Positions 1 to 7,579 of a stretch of DNA of 37,923 bases are shown piece by piece. A program made the position numbers and the translations under genes. How positions within the stretch are numbered: position 1 is the first letter of the stretch; each line of letters starts with the position of its first letter. The notes under the pieces are model-generated. The model saw only the letters and a program-made list of their open reading frames with translations, was not told the DNA's origin and made no database searches. The DNA comes from Coprosoma sp963632935 (GTDB taxonomy: Bacteria; Bacillota_I; Bacilli_A; RF39; UBA660). The stretch covers positions 1-37,923 of the forward strand of contig CAVGWA010000011.1 in assembly GCA_963632935.1 (NCBI GenBank). Direction: 5' to 3'.

Positions 1-1838
1 GTACTGGTAAGACATTTACAATGGCTAATGTAATAGCCCAAGTTAATAAACCAACACTAGTTTTAGCTCACAATAAGACACTAGCTGGTCAACTTTATGC
101 GGAACTTAAAGAGTTATTTCCTAATAATCATGTGTGCTATTTTGTTTCATATTATGATTATTATCAGCCAGAAGCTTATGTGGCTAAGACTGATACTTAT
201 ATTGAAAAAGATGCTTCTATTAATGATGAGATTGATGAACTTAGACATTATGCGACTGCTTCTTTGCTTGCTTACAAAGATGTTATTGTAGTTGCTTCTG
301 TTTCATGTATTTATGGTATTGGTGAGATTGAAGATTATGAAAAAAAGGTTTTGTTTTTAAATGTTGGAGAATGTGTTGATAGAGATAAAATTATTGAAAA
401 ATTAATTGATATGCTTTATGAAAGAAATGATATAGATTTAAAAAGAGGAACGTTTAGGGTTAGAGGAGATGTTTTAGAAGTTGTTCCTATTGGTCAGCAC
501 ACGCATGGTATTAGAGTTGAATTTTTTGGTGATGAAATTGATAGGATTAGTGAGTTTGATTTGGTTACTGGAAAGATTGTTAATGATAAGAAAACTTATA
601 CTTTATTTCCGGCAAGTCATTTTGTAACTAGTGAAGATAAGTTAAAAATTGCGATTAAAAATATTAGAAGTGAACTTGATGAACAATTAGAAAAATTTAA
701 AAGTGAAAATAAATTACTTGAACATCAAAGATTAAAAGAAAGATGTAATTATGATTTGGAAATGCTTGAAGAAACTGGTTTTTGTAGAGGTGTTGAGAAT
801 TATTCCGCACCACTTGCTTTAAGGAAATCTGGCGAAGAGCCTACTACTTTGATTGATTTTTTTGGTGATGATTTTTTACTTGTAGTTGATGAATCTCATG
901 TTACTTTGCCGCAGGTTAAGGCGATGTATAATGGAGATAGAATTCGTAAGGAAGCTTTAGTTAATTATGGTTTTAGATTACCTAGTGCTTTAGATAATAG
1001 ACCTTTAAAATTTGATGAGTTTGAAAAAAAGATAAAGAATGTTATTTTTGTTTCGGCTACACCTGGTGATTATGAATTAGAGAAATGCAATAATAAATAT
1101 GTTGAACAAATTATTAGACCGACTGGATTGCTTGATCCTATTATTGAAGTTAGACCTACTAAGGGTCAGATTGATGATTTGGTTAGTGAAATTCATAAAC
1201 AAATTGATAAGAATGAAAGAACTTTAATTACTACTTTGACTATTAGGATGGCTGAGGAACTTACTGGTTATTTAAAAAATATAGATATTAAAGTTGCTTA
1301 TTTACACAATGAAATTAAGACTTTACAAAGGATGCAGATTATTCATGATGTAAGATGTGGTAAGTATGATGTTTTAGTTGGTATTAATTTGCTTAGGGAA
1401 GGTATTGATATTCCTGAGGTTAGTTTGATTGCTATTATGGATGCTGATAAACAAGGTTTTTTACGTAGTGAGAGAAGTTTAATTCAAACGATTGGTAGAG
1501 CAGCCCGAAATGCGAATGGTAGAGTTATAATGTATGCGGATAGTATTAGTTCGGCGATGGATGTTTCCATAAAAGAAACTAATCGTAGAAGAAGGATTCA
1601 AAGTAAGTATAATGAAGAGCATAATATTGTTCCTAAAACTATTGTTAAGGAAATTAGGGAGGTTATTTCTAATAAATTTGAGGTTAATGAGAAGAAGGTT
1701 AATAAGTTAAGTAAAAAAGATAAAGAAAATATGATAGTTGATTTGGAAAGAGAAATGAAGGAAGCTGCTAAGAATCTTGATTTTGAAAGAGCTATGGAAT
1801 TAAGGGATGCTTTATTTGAATTGCAAAGTGAAGACTAA
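1..1838 (+). CDS. uvrB: Excinuclease ABC subunit B (UvrB), 5' end outside the window
   Basis: UvrB is the damage-verifying helicase-like subunit of UvrABC nucleotide excision repair; it is loaded by UvrA and recruits UvrC. The frame is open from base 3 and begins inside the Walker A motif (TGKTFTMAN), so only about 40 N-terminal residues are missing; the ATG at base 21 is an internal Met. Visible family marks are the DNA-threading beta-hairpin region (SYYDYYQPEAYV), the helicase motif II variant DESH near residue 289 of the visible part, FVSATPGDYE, the motif VI signature QTIGRAARN, and a C-terminal UVR domain (REMKEAAKNLDFERAMELRD) that contacts UvrC. The gene ends in a hairpin that overlaps its stop codon. 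Coding is T-rich (ATT, GTT, GAT), like the genes downstream. Identification is secure. Confidence 0.97.
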   Translation, partial: TGKTFTMANVIAQVNKPTLVLAHNKTLAGQLYAELKELFPNNHVCYFVSYYDYYQPEAYVAKTDTYIEKDASINDEIDELRHYATASLLAYKDVIVVASVSCIYGIGEIEDYEKKVLFLNVGECVDRDKIIEKLIDMLYERNDIDLKRGTFRVRGDVLEVVPIGQHTHGIRVEFFGDEIDRISEFDLVTGKIVNDKKTYTLFPASHFVTSEDKLKIAIKNIRSELDEQLEKFKSENKLLEHQRLKERCNYDLEMLEETGFCRGVENYSAPLALRKSGEEPTTLIDFFGDDFLLVVDESHVTLPQVKAMYNGDRIRKEALVNYGFRLPSALDNRPLKFDEFEKKIKNVIFVSATPGDYELEKCNNKYVEQIIRPTGLLDPIIEVRPTKGQIDDLVSEIHKQIDKNERTLITTLTIRMAEELTGYLKNIDIKVAYLHNEIKTLQRMQIIHDVRCGKYDVLVGINLLREGIDIPEVSLIAIMDADKQGFLRSERSLIQTIGRAARNANGRVIMYADSISSAMDVSIKETNRRRRIQSKYNEEHNIVPKTIVKEIREVISNKFEVNEKKVNKLSKKDKENMIVDLEREMKEAAKNLDFERAMELRDALFELQSED

Positions 1839-1851
1839 TTAGTCTTCTTTT
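1830..1851 (+). terminator. Rho-independent terminator after uvrB
   Basis: An 18-base perfect palindrome, GAAGACTAA followed by TTAGTCTTC, contains the uvrB stop codon and runs into TTTT. The short T tract makes it a modest terminator. Confidence 0.6.
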
Positions 1852-1878
1852 GTTTATAATGAATGAATATGTTATAAT
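1850..1878 (+). promoter_or_regulatory. Probable sigma-A promoter for the yvlD-like/lgt/trxB/yvcK/whiA operon
   Basis: TTGTTT and TATAAT are separated by 17 bp, right after the uvrB terminator and 17 bp before the next start codon. No other strong promoter is visible until after whiA, so the five genes are probably co-transcribed. Confidence 0.5.
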
Positions 1879-1895
1879 ATGGGTGGTGAAGAAAT

Positions 1896-2309
1896 ATGTT
1901 TAAAGATAACATTATTAAAGTGTGGGACTGGTTTATTAGAATAGTTGGTTATACTATTGTTTTGATGTTAATGACTTTAATTTTTAAAAATACTTTGTAT
2001 ATTGATAATTCATTTTATGGTGTATGGTGTTTGATTGCTTCGTTGCTTATTTATTTACTTAATAAAACTATTAAACCATTTTTGGTTTGGCTTACTATAC
2101 CAATTACAGGTATTACTTTAGGTCTTTTTTATCCTTTTATTAATTTGATTATTTTAAAGATTGTTAGTTTTATTTTGGGTGAACATTTTAGAATATATGG
2201 TGTTTGGTTTGCTCTTTTGGTTGCTATATGTATATCTTTTATTAATGTTATTTTGGATATGACGGTGTTTAAAACTTTAACGTTTAAGGAGGGTGAATGT
2301 GACAATTAA
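1896..2309 (+). CDS. Small integral membrane protein of the YvlD / phage holin superfamily IV type (PF04020)
   Basis: The 137-residue protein has four hydrophobic segments (roughly residues 15-35, 42-60, 66-90 and 103-125). Its central stretch LNKTIKPFLVWLTIPIT followed by GLFYPFINLIILK matches the hallmark of the PF04020 family, whose members include Bacillus subtilis YvlD. The molecular function of the family is not established; the word holin in database names reflects topology only. In B. subtilis yvlD sits next to hprK and lgt, so the position directly upstream of lgt here supports the assignment. The gene overlaps lgt by 11 bases when the preferred lgt start is used, which suggests translational coupling. 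The start is preceded by GGTGGTGAAG, an acceptable ribosome binding site. Confidence 0.75.
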   Translation: MFKDNIIKVWDWFIRIVGYTIVLMLMTLIFKNTLYIDNSFYGVWCLIASLLIYLLNKTIKPFLVWLTIPITGITLGLFYPFINLIILKIVSFILGEHFRIYGVWFALLVAICISFINVILDMTVFKTLTFKEGECDN

Positions 2310-3081
2310 TTTAGGTTTTATTTCAATTCATTTGTATTCTATTATGATTTTTTTAGCTATTTTAATTGGTTCTAATATTGCTATTAATGAAGCTAAAAGA
2401 CATGGCTTTAGTGAAGATTTTATGGTTAATTTACTTTTTGTTACAATTATTTTGGGTATTGTTGGTGCGAGGATTTATTATGTTATTTTTAATTTAGATT
2501 ATTATTTATCTAATCCTTTAGAAATTGTTGCTGTATGGAATGGTGGTCTTGCTATTCATGGCGGAATTATAGCAGGTATTATTTGTATTTATTTTTATTT
2601 GCGTAAGTATAATGTTAGTTTTTTTAAGGTTTTAGATTATTTGGTTTTAGGTTTTATTATCGCACAAGCAATTGGTAGATGGGGTAATTTTTTTAATGGT
2701 GAAGCACATGGCGATATATGTAGTTTGAGTTATTTGAAGAGTTTATATTTACCTGAGTTTATTATTGATGGAATGTATATTAATGGTAATTATTATGTTC
2801 CTACATTTTTATTTGAATCTGTTTGGTGTTTACTAGGTTTTATTATTATGTTTATATTACGTAAGAAACAGTTTGTTAAAGTTGGTTTTTTGACAGGATT
2901 TTATTTGATTTTTTATGGATTTGAAAGATTTTTTGTTGAAGGAATGCGCACTGATAGTTTGATGTTTTTATCTTTACGTGTTGCTCAAATTGTATCTTTG
3001 ATTATGATTGTTATTGGAATTTTGGTATTTATTTATAGTGTTAAGAAAAATATTAATTATGGAAGTGATTTGGATGAGTAG
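2299..3081 (+). CDS. lgt: Prolipoprotein diacylglyceryl transferase
   Basis: Lgt moves a diacylglyceryl group from phosphatidylglycerol to the lipobox cysteine of prolipoproteins at the cytoplasmic membrane, the first step of lipoprotein maturation. About seven membrane segments are visible. The signature region IGRWGNFFNGEAHG and the upstream WNGGLAIHGG loop carry the conserved residues expected of the family. Start choice: a GTG at 2293 directly abuts the Shine-Dalgarno AAGGAGG (2286-2292), too close to be used, whereas the GTG at 2299 has a 6-base spacer, so 2299 is preferred (260 residues). The gene overlaps both neighbours. A substrate of this enzyme is encoded in the window (lipoprotein at 25768-26193). 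Confidence 0.95.
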   Translation: MTINLGFISIHLYSIMIFLAILIGSNIAINEAKRHGFSEDFMVNLLFVTIILGIVGARIYYVIFNLDYYLSNPLEIVAVWNGGLAIHGGIIAGIICIYFYLRKYNVSFFKVLDYLVLGFIIAQAIGRWGNFFNGEAHGDICSLSYLKSLYLPEFIIDGMYINGNYYVPTFLFESVWCLLGFIIMFILRKKQFVKVGFLTGFYLIFYGFERFFVEGMRTDSLMFLSLRVAQIVSLIMIVIGILVFIYSVKKNINYGSDLDE

Positions 3082-3949
3082 ATGTATAATTATTGGTGCT
3101 GGACCTGGTGGTATGAGTGCGGCTTTATATTTAAAAAAGGCTGGATTGGATGTTACTATTATTGATAATATGCCAGGTGGGGAACTTTTGAATATTGATA
3201 AAATTGATAATTATTTAGGTTTTAATTCTATTAGTGGTTTTGATCTTGCTGTTAATATGTTAAATCAACTTAAAGAAAATAATGTTGAAATTGTTAAGGA
3301 TATTGTTTTATCTGTCATATATGATGATGGTTTTAAGGTTAAGCTTAAGAGTAGTATTATTGAAGGTGATTATGTTATTTTAGCTAGTGGCAAAGAAAGA
3401 AAAAAGCTTGGTATTGAAGGTGAAGATTATCTTGTAGGGCGTGGTGTTAGTTATTGTGCGGTTTGTGATGGTGCGTTTTATAAAGATAAAAATGTGTGCG
3501 TTGTCGGTGGTGGTGATAGTGCATTTTCTTCTGCTTTATATTTGTCTAATATGTGTGAGAAGGTATATGTTTTGGTTAGGGGTGATGTTAAGGCTTCGGA
3601 TGATTTATGTAATAAAGTTTTAAAAAAAGATAATGTTATTGTTATGAAGAATAAAATCATTAGTAAATTTAATTTTGATGATGTTTTAGAAAACGTTTTA
3701 CTTAATGATGGTAATGTTTTAGATGTTAGTGGTGTTTTTGTTTCGATTGGTGGAACACCTAGAACTGATATTTTAAATAAACTTGGTGTTAGATTATCTA
3801 ATGGTTATGTTGTTTGTGATGAAAATATGGAAAGCAGTTTTAAAAATCTTTATGCGGTTGGTGATGTTCGCTGTAAGGAGTTTTGTCAGGTTTCTTTAGC
3901 GGTTAGTGATGGTATTATTGCGGCTTTGAGTATTGGAAAGAAGGAATAG
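3074..3949 (+). CDS. trxB: Thioredoxin reductase (FAD/NADPH)
   Basis: This flavoenzyme passes electrons from NADPH to thioredoxin. The sequence opens with the FAD-binding GAGPGGMSAA motif, has the redox-active CAVC pair in SYCAVCDGAFY, an NADPH-binding GGGDSAFSSAL motif, and the C-terminal FAD motif NLYAVGDVR. The start is the ATG at 3074, which overlaps the end of lgt by 8 bases; it puts the Rossmann motif at the N-terminus as in the family, and GGAAG lies 8 bases upstream. An open frame continues upstream to 3008 but would add 22 residues with no family match. The protein is 291 residues, slightly shorter than the usual ~305-315. Some family members of this length are ferredoxin/flavodoxin-dependent; the intact NADPH motif argues against that here. 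Confidence 0.93.
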   Translation: MSRCIIIGAGPGGMSAALYLKKAGLDVTIIDNMPGGELLNIDKIDNYLGFNSISGFDLAVNMLNQLKENNVEIVKDIVLSVIYDDGFKVKLKSSIIEGDYVILASGKERKKLGIEGEDYLVGRGVSYCAVCDGAFYKDKNVCVVGGGDSAFSSALYLSNMCEKVYVLVRGDVKASDDLCNKVLKKDNVIVMKNKIISKFNFDDVLENVLLNDGNVLDVSGVFVSIGGTPRTDILNKLGVRLSNGYVVCDENMESSFKNLYAVGDVRCKEFCQVSLAVSDGIIAALSIGKKE

Positions 3950-3951
3950 AT

Positions 3952-4896
3952 TTGTTTAAAGTAGCTGTTTTAGGTGGCGGGACTGGTTTAAGTCAATTGT
4001 TGCGTGGACTTAAGAAGTTACCTTTTGATATTTCTGCTGTTGTTTCTGTTTGTGATGATGGTAGTAGTACAGGAAGATTAAGAGAGGAGTTTCATACTCC
4101 TGCGGTTGGTGATATAAGAAAAGTTTTAATTAGTTTATCTGAAAATGAAGATGAAATTGGAAAACTTTTTGATTATAGGTTTAATACTTCTAGCGATTTA
4201 GATGGTCATGCTTTGGGTAATTTACTTTTAACTGGTGCTTTGGAAATTACTGGAAATGTTTCTTCTGGAATTGAACTTTTAAATTCTATTTTGAATTTGA
4301 AGGGTAAGGTTATTCCACTTACTGAAGATTATGTTACTTTGATGGGTAAGATGGTTAGTGGTAAAGTTGTTTCTGGTGAACACAATATTACACTTTGTGA
4401 TGATAAAATTAAATATGTTTATTATAAAAAACCTCCTAAGGTTAATGAGGATGTTTTGAATGCAATTAAAGATGCGGATGCGATTATACTTAGTATGGGT
4501 AGTTTATTTACAAGTATTATTCCTAATTTACTTTGTAGAGAGGTTAGAAGAGAAATTGATAAATCTCGTGCTAAAATTATTTATGTATGTAATATTATGA
4601 CACAACCTGGTGAAACTGATGAATTTATGGTTAGTGATCATGTTAGACTTTTAAATAAATATTTAGGTAAACGTAAAATTGATGCGGTAGTTTTAAATAA
4701 TGGTAAAATAGATGAAGAAGTTATTAAAAATTATGAAACAAGCGAACAAAAGGATATGGTTGAAATTGATAGGGATAATCTTAGAAAAATAGATATTATT
4801 GAAAATGATTATATTTTAATTAGAAATGGAAGTGTTCGTCATAATACATTGAAGGTTTCTATTGATATTATGTCTTATTTATTAGATTTGAGGTGA
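3952..4896 (+). CDS. yvcK: YvcK/CofD-like gluconeogenesis factor
   Basis: YvcK is a UDP-sugar-binding protein needed in Bacillus for growth on gluconeogenic carbon sources and for cell-wall precursor balance. The CofD-like fold shows as LGGGTGLSQLLRGLK at the N-terminus, SVCDDGSSTGRLR, GDIRKVL and DGHALGNLLL. The start is a TTG at 3952, placed 5 bases after AAGGAA and 2 bases after the trxB stop; no in-frame ATG would preserve the glycine-rich motif. The yvcK-whiA order is the conserved Firmicutes arrangement (yvcJ-yvcK-yvcL in B. subtilis); yvcJ/rapZ is absent here, so trxB joins yvcK directly. Confidence 0.93.
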   Translation: MFKVAVLGGGTGLSQLLRGLKKLPFDISAVVSVCDDGSSTGRLREEFHTPAVGDIRKVLISLSENEDEIGKLFDYRFNTSSDLDGHALGNLLLTGALEITGNVSSGIELLNSILNLKGKVIPLTEDYVTLMGKMVSGKVVSGEHNITLCDDKIKYVYYKKPPKVNEDVLNAIKDADAIILSMGSLFTSIIPNLLCREVRREIDKSRAKIIYVCNIMTQPGETDEFMVSDHVRLLNKYLGKRKIDAVVLNNGKIDEEVIKNYETSEQKDMVEIDRDNLRKIDIIENDYILIRNGSVRHNTLKVSIDIMSYLLDLR

Positions 4897-4901
4897 TTAT
4901 T

Positions 4902-5810
4902 TTGAGTTTTACTAGTTTAGTGAAGGATGAAGTTAGTAAGTTAGATATTTTGGAAACAGATATGATTTCTGAATTATCTGCTATTGTTCAAAATAATTAT
5001 TATGATGATGATAAAATTAAAATTGTTACTGAAAATAATTCTGTAGCTCGACTTGTTTATTTTCTTTTTAAACAACTTTTTAATATACATATGCATGTTA
5101 GTGTAAGGAAAGGTTATAATTATAGTAAACATTTACTTTATGTTTTAGAATTTAAAGGAGATGTTTTAAGTGTTTATAAATCATTAGGAATTAATACTAT
5201 TCCTGATGAGTTTATATATGCGGATGAAGGCCTTTTGAGAGCTTATTTAAGAGGTGTTTTTTTAACTAGGTCTAGTGTGAATGATCCTAAAACTTCAAGG
5301 TATCATTTAGAATTTAATTTTGAAGAATTAAAGTATGCGGAATTTATTTTAGAAAAGTTAAATGAATTTAATTTAAATAGTAAGCTTTTACATAGAGAAA
5401 GTAAGTATGTTGTTTATATTAAAGGTGCGGAGAAGATTGGTGATTTTTTAAGAGTTATTGGTGCGGTTAAGGCTGTTTTATATTATGAAGATATTAGAAT
5501 ATATAGAGATCATAAGAATATGACTAATAGGCTTAATAATTGTGAACAAGCTAATGTTGATAAGATTATTGAAAGTTCTAATAGTCAGGTTAAGGATATT
5601 GAGTTTTTGAAGAAAGAGGATGTTTATGATTTACTTTCTTTAAAAGAAAAAGAGGTTTGTGAATATAGGGTTAAGTATCCTGATGCGTCTTTAGGTGAAC
5701 TTTCTGAAATTATTAGTGTTGAGACTGGTAATAATATTACTAAGTCTGGTGTTTATCATAGACTTAATAAAATTAAGAAATTTGCGGATAAAATAAGAAA
5801 TAATAATTGA
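4902..5810 (+). CDS. whiA: WhiA family DNA-binding protein
   Basis: WhiA (YvcL) is a protein of Gram-positive bacteria with an N-terminal LAGLIDADG-homing-endonuclease-like fold and a C-terminal helix-turn-helix. It regulates sporulation in Streptomyces and affects division and chromosome segregation in Bacillus. The N-terminus MSFTSLVKDEVSKL fits the family start, so the TTG at 4902 is chosen; the Shine-Dalgarno GAGGTG (4890-4895) lies 6 bases upstream inside the end of yvcK. An alternative GTG at 4893 overlaps that Shine-Dalgarno. The C-terminal part (LSLKEKEVCEYRVKYPDASL) corresponds to the HTH region. At 302 residues it is near the usual ~310. No clear terminator follows, so whiA transcripts may read toward the invertible element. 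Confidence 0.92.
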   Translation: MSFTSLVKDEVSKLDILETDMISELSAIVQNNYYDDDKIKIVTENNSVARLVYFLFKQLFNIHMHVSVRKGYNYSKHLLYVLEFKGDVLSVYKSLGINTIPDEFIYADEGLLRAYLRGVFLTRSSVNDPKTSRYHLEFNFEELKYAEFILEKLNEFNLNSKLLHRESKYVVYIKGAEKIGDFLRVIGAVKAVLYYEDIRIYRDHKNMTNRLNNCEQANVDKIIESSNSQVKDIEFLKKEDVYDLLSLKEKEVCEYRVKYPDASLGELSEIISVETGNNITKSGVYHRLNKIKKFADKIRNNN

Positions 5811-5851
5811 AAATAAGAATGAGTGTTTTTTGTAAAATATTTGTAAAAAGA

Positions 5852-6036
5852 TTCGTAGAATATCTTATTCTTTGATACACCAAATTTGAAGTTTACCCTT
5901 ATTTTATAATGGTTTTCTCATTTTTAAAAATTAATCTTTTAATCATTTTTTTGATACTTAGTATTTGCATTTTACCTTTATATTTGATATAATTAGAACA
6001 TATTAGAAGAATCGTAGATTAAGATAATCTTCGATA
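5852..6036 (+). repeat. Invertible-promoter-like element, copy A (promoter facing the pilin gene)
   Basis: Two palindromic sites bound the segment. The left site (centre 5864) has outer arm TTCGTAGAA, core TATCTTA (5861-5867) and inner arm TTCTTTGATAC. The right site (centre 6023) has inner arm AATCGTAGAT, core TAAGATA (6020-6026, the exact reverse complement of the left core) and outer arm ATCTTCGATA. Centres are 159 bp apart, exactly as in copy B at 21933-22118. The interior is the approximate reverse complement of the interior of copy B: ATTTGCATTTTACC at 5963-5976 and CCCTTATTTTATA at 5896-5908 appear reverse-complemented there at the mirrored distances from the opposite site (47 and 115 bp). 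This geometry is expected for site-specific inversion. No recombinase lies in the window. Confidence 0.85.
5965..5993 (+). promoter_or_regulatory. Promoter inside the invertible segment, reading into the pilin gene (ON state)
   Basis: TTGCAT (5965-5970), a 17-bp spacer and TATAAT (5988-5993) with an extended TGA just before the -10. Transcription would begin near 6000 and cross the right recombination site before reaching the Shine-Dalgarno GGGAGG (6039-6044). The same promoter is present in copy B on the other strand. Confidence 0.8.
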
Positions 6037-6052
6037 TAGGGAGGTATTATAA

Positions 6053-7414
6053 ATGAGAGAAAATTATAAGGGTTTTACATTGGTTGAATTATTAGCAATC
6101 ATAGTAATACTAGCAATTATTGCATTAATAACAACACCAGTAATTTTAAACGTAATAGAAAATTCAAGATTAAATGCAGCAAAGGATAAAGCATGGGGAA
6201 CAATAGATGCAGTAAGAATAGCATATGCAACTGCCCAAACAAGTGAACAAGAAGTAGGACTTCCATATACTATTAAATATCCAAAAACATCTGCTTCAGA
6301 TAGTACAACTGATAGTTCTACAGGTGGTGGTTCGGGTAATGGATATATTAATAGTACAGAAGTAAAAGCAAGTGGAGAAAATCCAACAGAAGGAACAGTT
6401 ACAATTAGTAGTAAAGGAACAATAACAGCAAGTTCATTAAAGTTTGGTAATTATTATTGTAGTACAATTAATGGAAAAGGTGGCAAATTAGATGCAACTA
6501 AAATGTACTGTTCGAGAACAGCAGATGATGTGGCTGTAGTTAGTATTCCATCTGGATTAGATTTAACTGTAGTAACATCAGGCGACGGCTTATATTCAGA
6601 TACTACTGAATCTGGTAGATATGTATATAAAGGAGCCAATCCAAATAACTATATAACACTAGGTTCTGATACATATAGAATAATATCAGTAGAGAAAGAT
6701 GGAACACTCAAAGTAATCAAAAATGGTAGTATAGGAAATAAAGTATTTGATACATCAAATGCCAGATATTCTACAGCATCAACAGATTACTGTAACACAA
6801 CTAGTGGCTGTAAAGTATGGGGAAGTAAAACAACAATGTTAGACTCATCAGGAACTAATGTAACAACAATGCCACAACTAGTAGGAGGAACAGAATTTAA
6901 TCTACCTGATACAGAAGCAACATTGAATACATATTTAAATAATGATTGGTATAATAGTTTATCAAGTACTGTTCAAAGTAAAATAGTAACACATTTGTTT
7001 AATGTGGGAGTAACAAAATATAATGAAACAAACCTTTCAAATACAATTACTCAAGAGAAAGCATATAAATGGAAAGGTAAAGTTGGCTTAATGACAGTCA
7101 GTGATTATGTAAAAGCCTCAACAAATTCAGCATGTACAAGTGTAAGCACATATTATAGTACTTCAAGTTGTTATAACAATAGTGCGACACATAACTGGAT
7201 ATTTGCAGGACCTGTAGCTAAATCATGGTCATGGACAAGCTCGCCGTCCTCTGGCTCGATTGATAGCTATGTGTTCTTTGTCGGCAGTGCCGGCAACCTC
7301 TACAGCAGCCTTGCTCGCGACTCTTACCGCGTCGCCCCAGTTCTCTATCTGTCATCTGATATCACATTAACAGGAGAAGGGACATCAAGTAGTCCATACA
7401 CCATAGTTTCTTAA
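6053..7414 (+). CDS. Type IV pilin-like surface protein with a C-terminal, DGR-target-like variable domain
   Basis: The N-terminus is a class III (prepilin) signal: a short charged leader ending in Gly7, then FTLVELLAIIVILAIIALITTP, with Glu at +5 of the mature protein and a long hydrophobic helix. Processing by a prepilin peptidase and display in a pilus or pseudopilus are inferred from this. Residues ~70-130 are Ser/Thr/Gly-rich; the remainder contains repeated W/Y-rich motifs and ends in RVAPVLYLSSDITLTGEG, the type of ending seen in C-type-lectin-like domains of retroelement-diversified proteins. Codon use is A-ending up to ~7235, then switches to GC-rich codons (see 7239-7358). The gene is monocistronic: an invertible promoter upstream, a terminator downstream. 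It sits between conserved whiA and the gdpP-rplI-dnaB block, so it looks like an accessory insertion. Receptor or ligand is unknown. Confidence 0.88.
   Translation: MRENYKGFTLVELLAIIVILAIIALITTPVILNVIENSRLNAAKDKAWGTIDAVRIAYATAQTSEQEVGLPYTIKYPKTSASDSTTDSSTGGGSGNGYINSTEVKASGENPTEGTVTISSKGTITASSLKFGNYYCSTINGKGGKLDATKMYCSRTADDVAVVSIPSGLDLTVVTSGDGLYSDTTESGRYVYKGANPNNYITLGSDTYRIISVEKDGTLKVIKNGSIGNKVFDTSNARYSTASTDYCNTTSGCKVWGSKTTMLDSSGTNVTTMPQLVGGTEFNLPDTEATLNTYLNNDWYNSLSSTVQSKIVTHLFNVGVTKYNETNLSNTITQEKAYKWKGKVGLMTVSDYVKASTNSACTSVSTYYSTSSCYNNSATHNWIFAGPVAKSWSWTSSPSSGSIDSYVFFVGSAGNLYSSLARDSYRVAPVLYLSSDITLTGEGTSSSPYTIVS
7239..7358 (+). other. GC-rich hypervariable-like patch (candidate DGR variable region)
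   Basis: By hand count bases 7239-7350 are about 58% G+C (65 of 112) inside a gene and region that otherwise look below 35%. Codons here end mostly in C or G (AGC, GGC, GCC, GTC, CGC, CTC, TAC, GAC), unlike anything nearby. The encoded stretch runs from WTSSPSSGSIDSYVFF to ARDSYRVAPVLYL, at the extreme C-terminus. Position, length (~115 bp), invariant RV.PV.YL tail and many small/polar/aromatic residues reachable by mutating AAC-type codons match variable regions of diversity-generating retroelements. The template repeat and reverse transcriptase are not in the window, so this is inference. Confidence 0.6.
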
Positions 7415-7423
7415 TATGGTATA

Positions 7424-7452
7424 AAACTCAGTGTAATTACTGGGTTTTAATT
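7424..7452 (+). terminator. Terminator after the pilin gene
   Basis: Stem AAACTCAGT (7424-7432) pairs with ACTGGGTTT (7439-7447) with one G-T pair and a 6-base loop, followed by a T-rich tail. Confidence 0.65.
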
Positions 7453-7562
7453 TAAATAAAAATACAAAAATGTGATAAATTCGATGAAAAGTATGTAAAA
7501 GTGTGATTTGCAGGTGAATATTTCTTGCAAAAACGTGATATAATGTTACTAGCGGAAATGGT

Positions 7563-7574
7563 AATGTGCAAAGA
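7563..7574 (+). repeat. 12-bp direct repeat, left copy (AATGTGCAAAGA)
   Basis: An identical copy lies at 8651-8662. Together they bracket the decayed ATPase gene. This could be an insertion or deletion scar, or chance in AT-rich DNA. Confidence 0.4.
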
Positions 7575-7579
7575 TTTAT

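Noticed and set aside
2293..2298. GTG at 2293 as the lgt start
   Set aside because: It directly abuts the Shine-Dalgarno AAGGAGG, leaving no spacer; the GTG at 2299 has a 6-base spacer.
5852..6036. Reading the paired palindromes as terminators or simple operators
   Set aside because: A terminator or operator does not account for the mirrored interiors, identical 159-bp spacing, reverse-complementary cores and swapped arms at two loci; they also lack T tracts.
6053..7414. Pilin gene as part of a type IV pilus operon
   Set aside because: No pilus ATPase, platform protein or prepilin peptidase gene lies nearby, and the gene has its own promoter and terminator.
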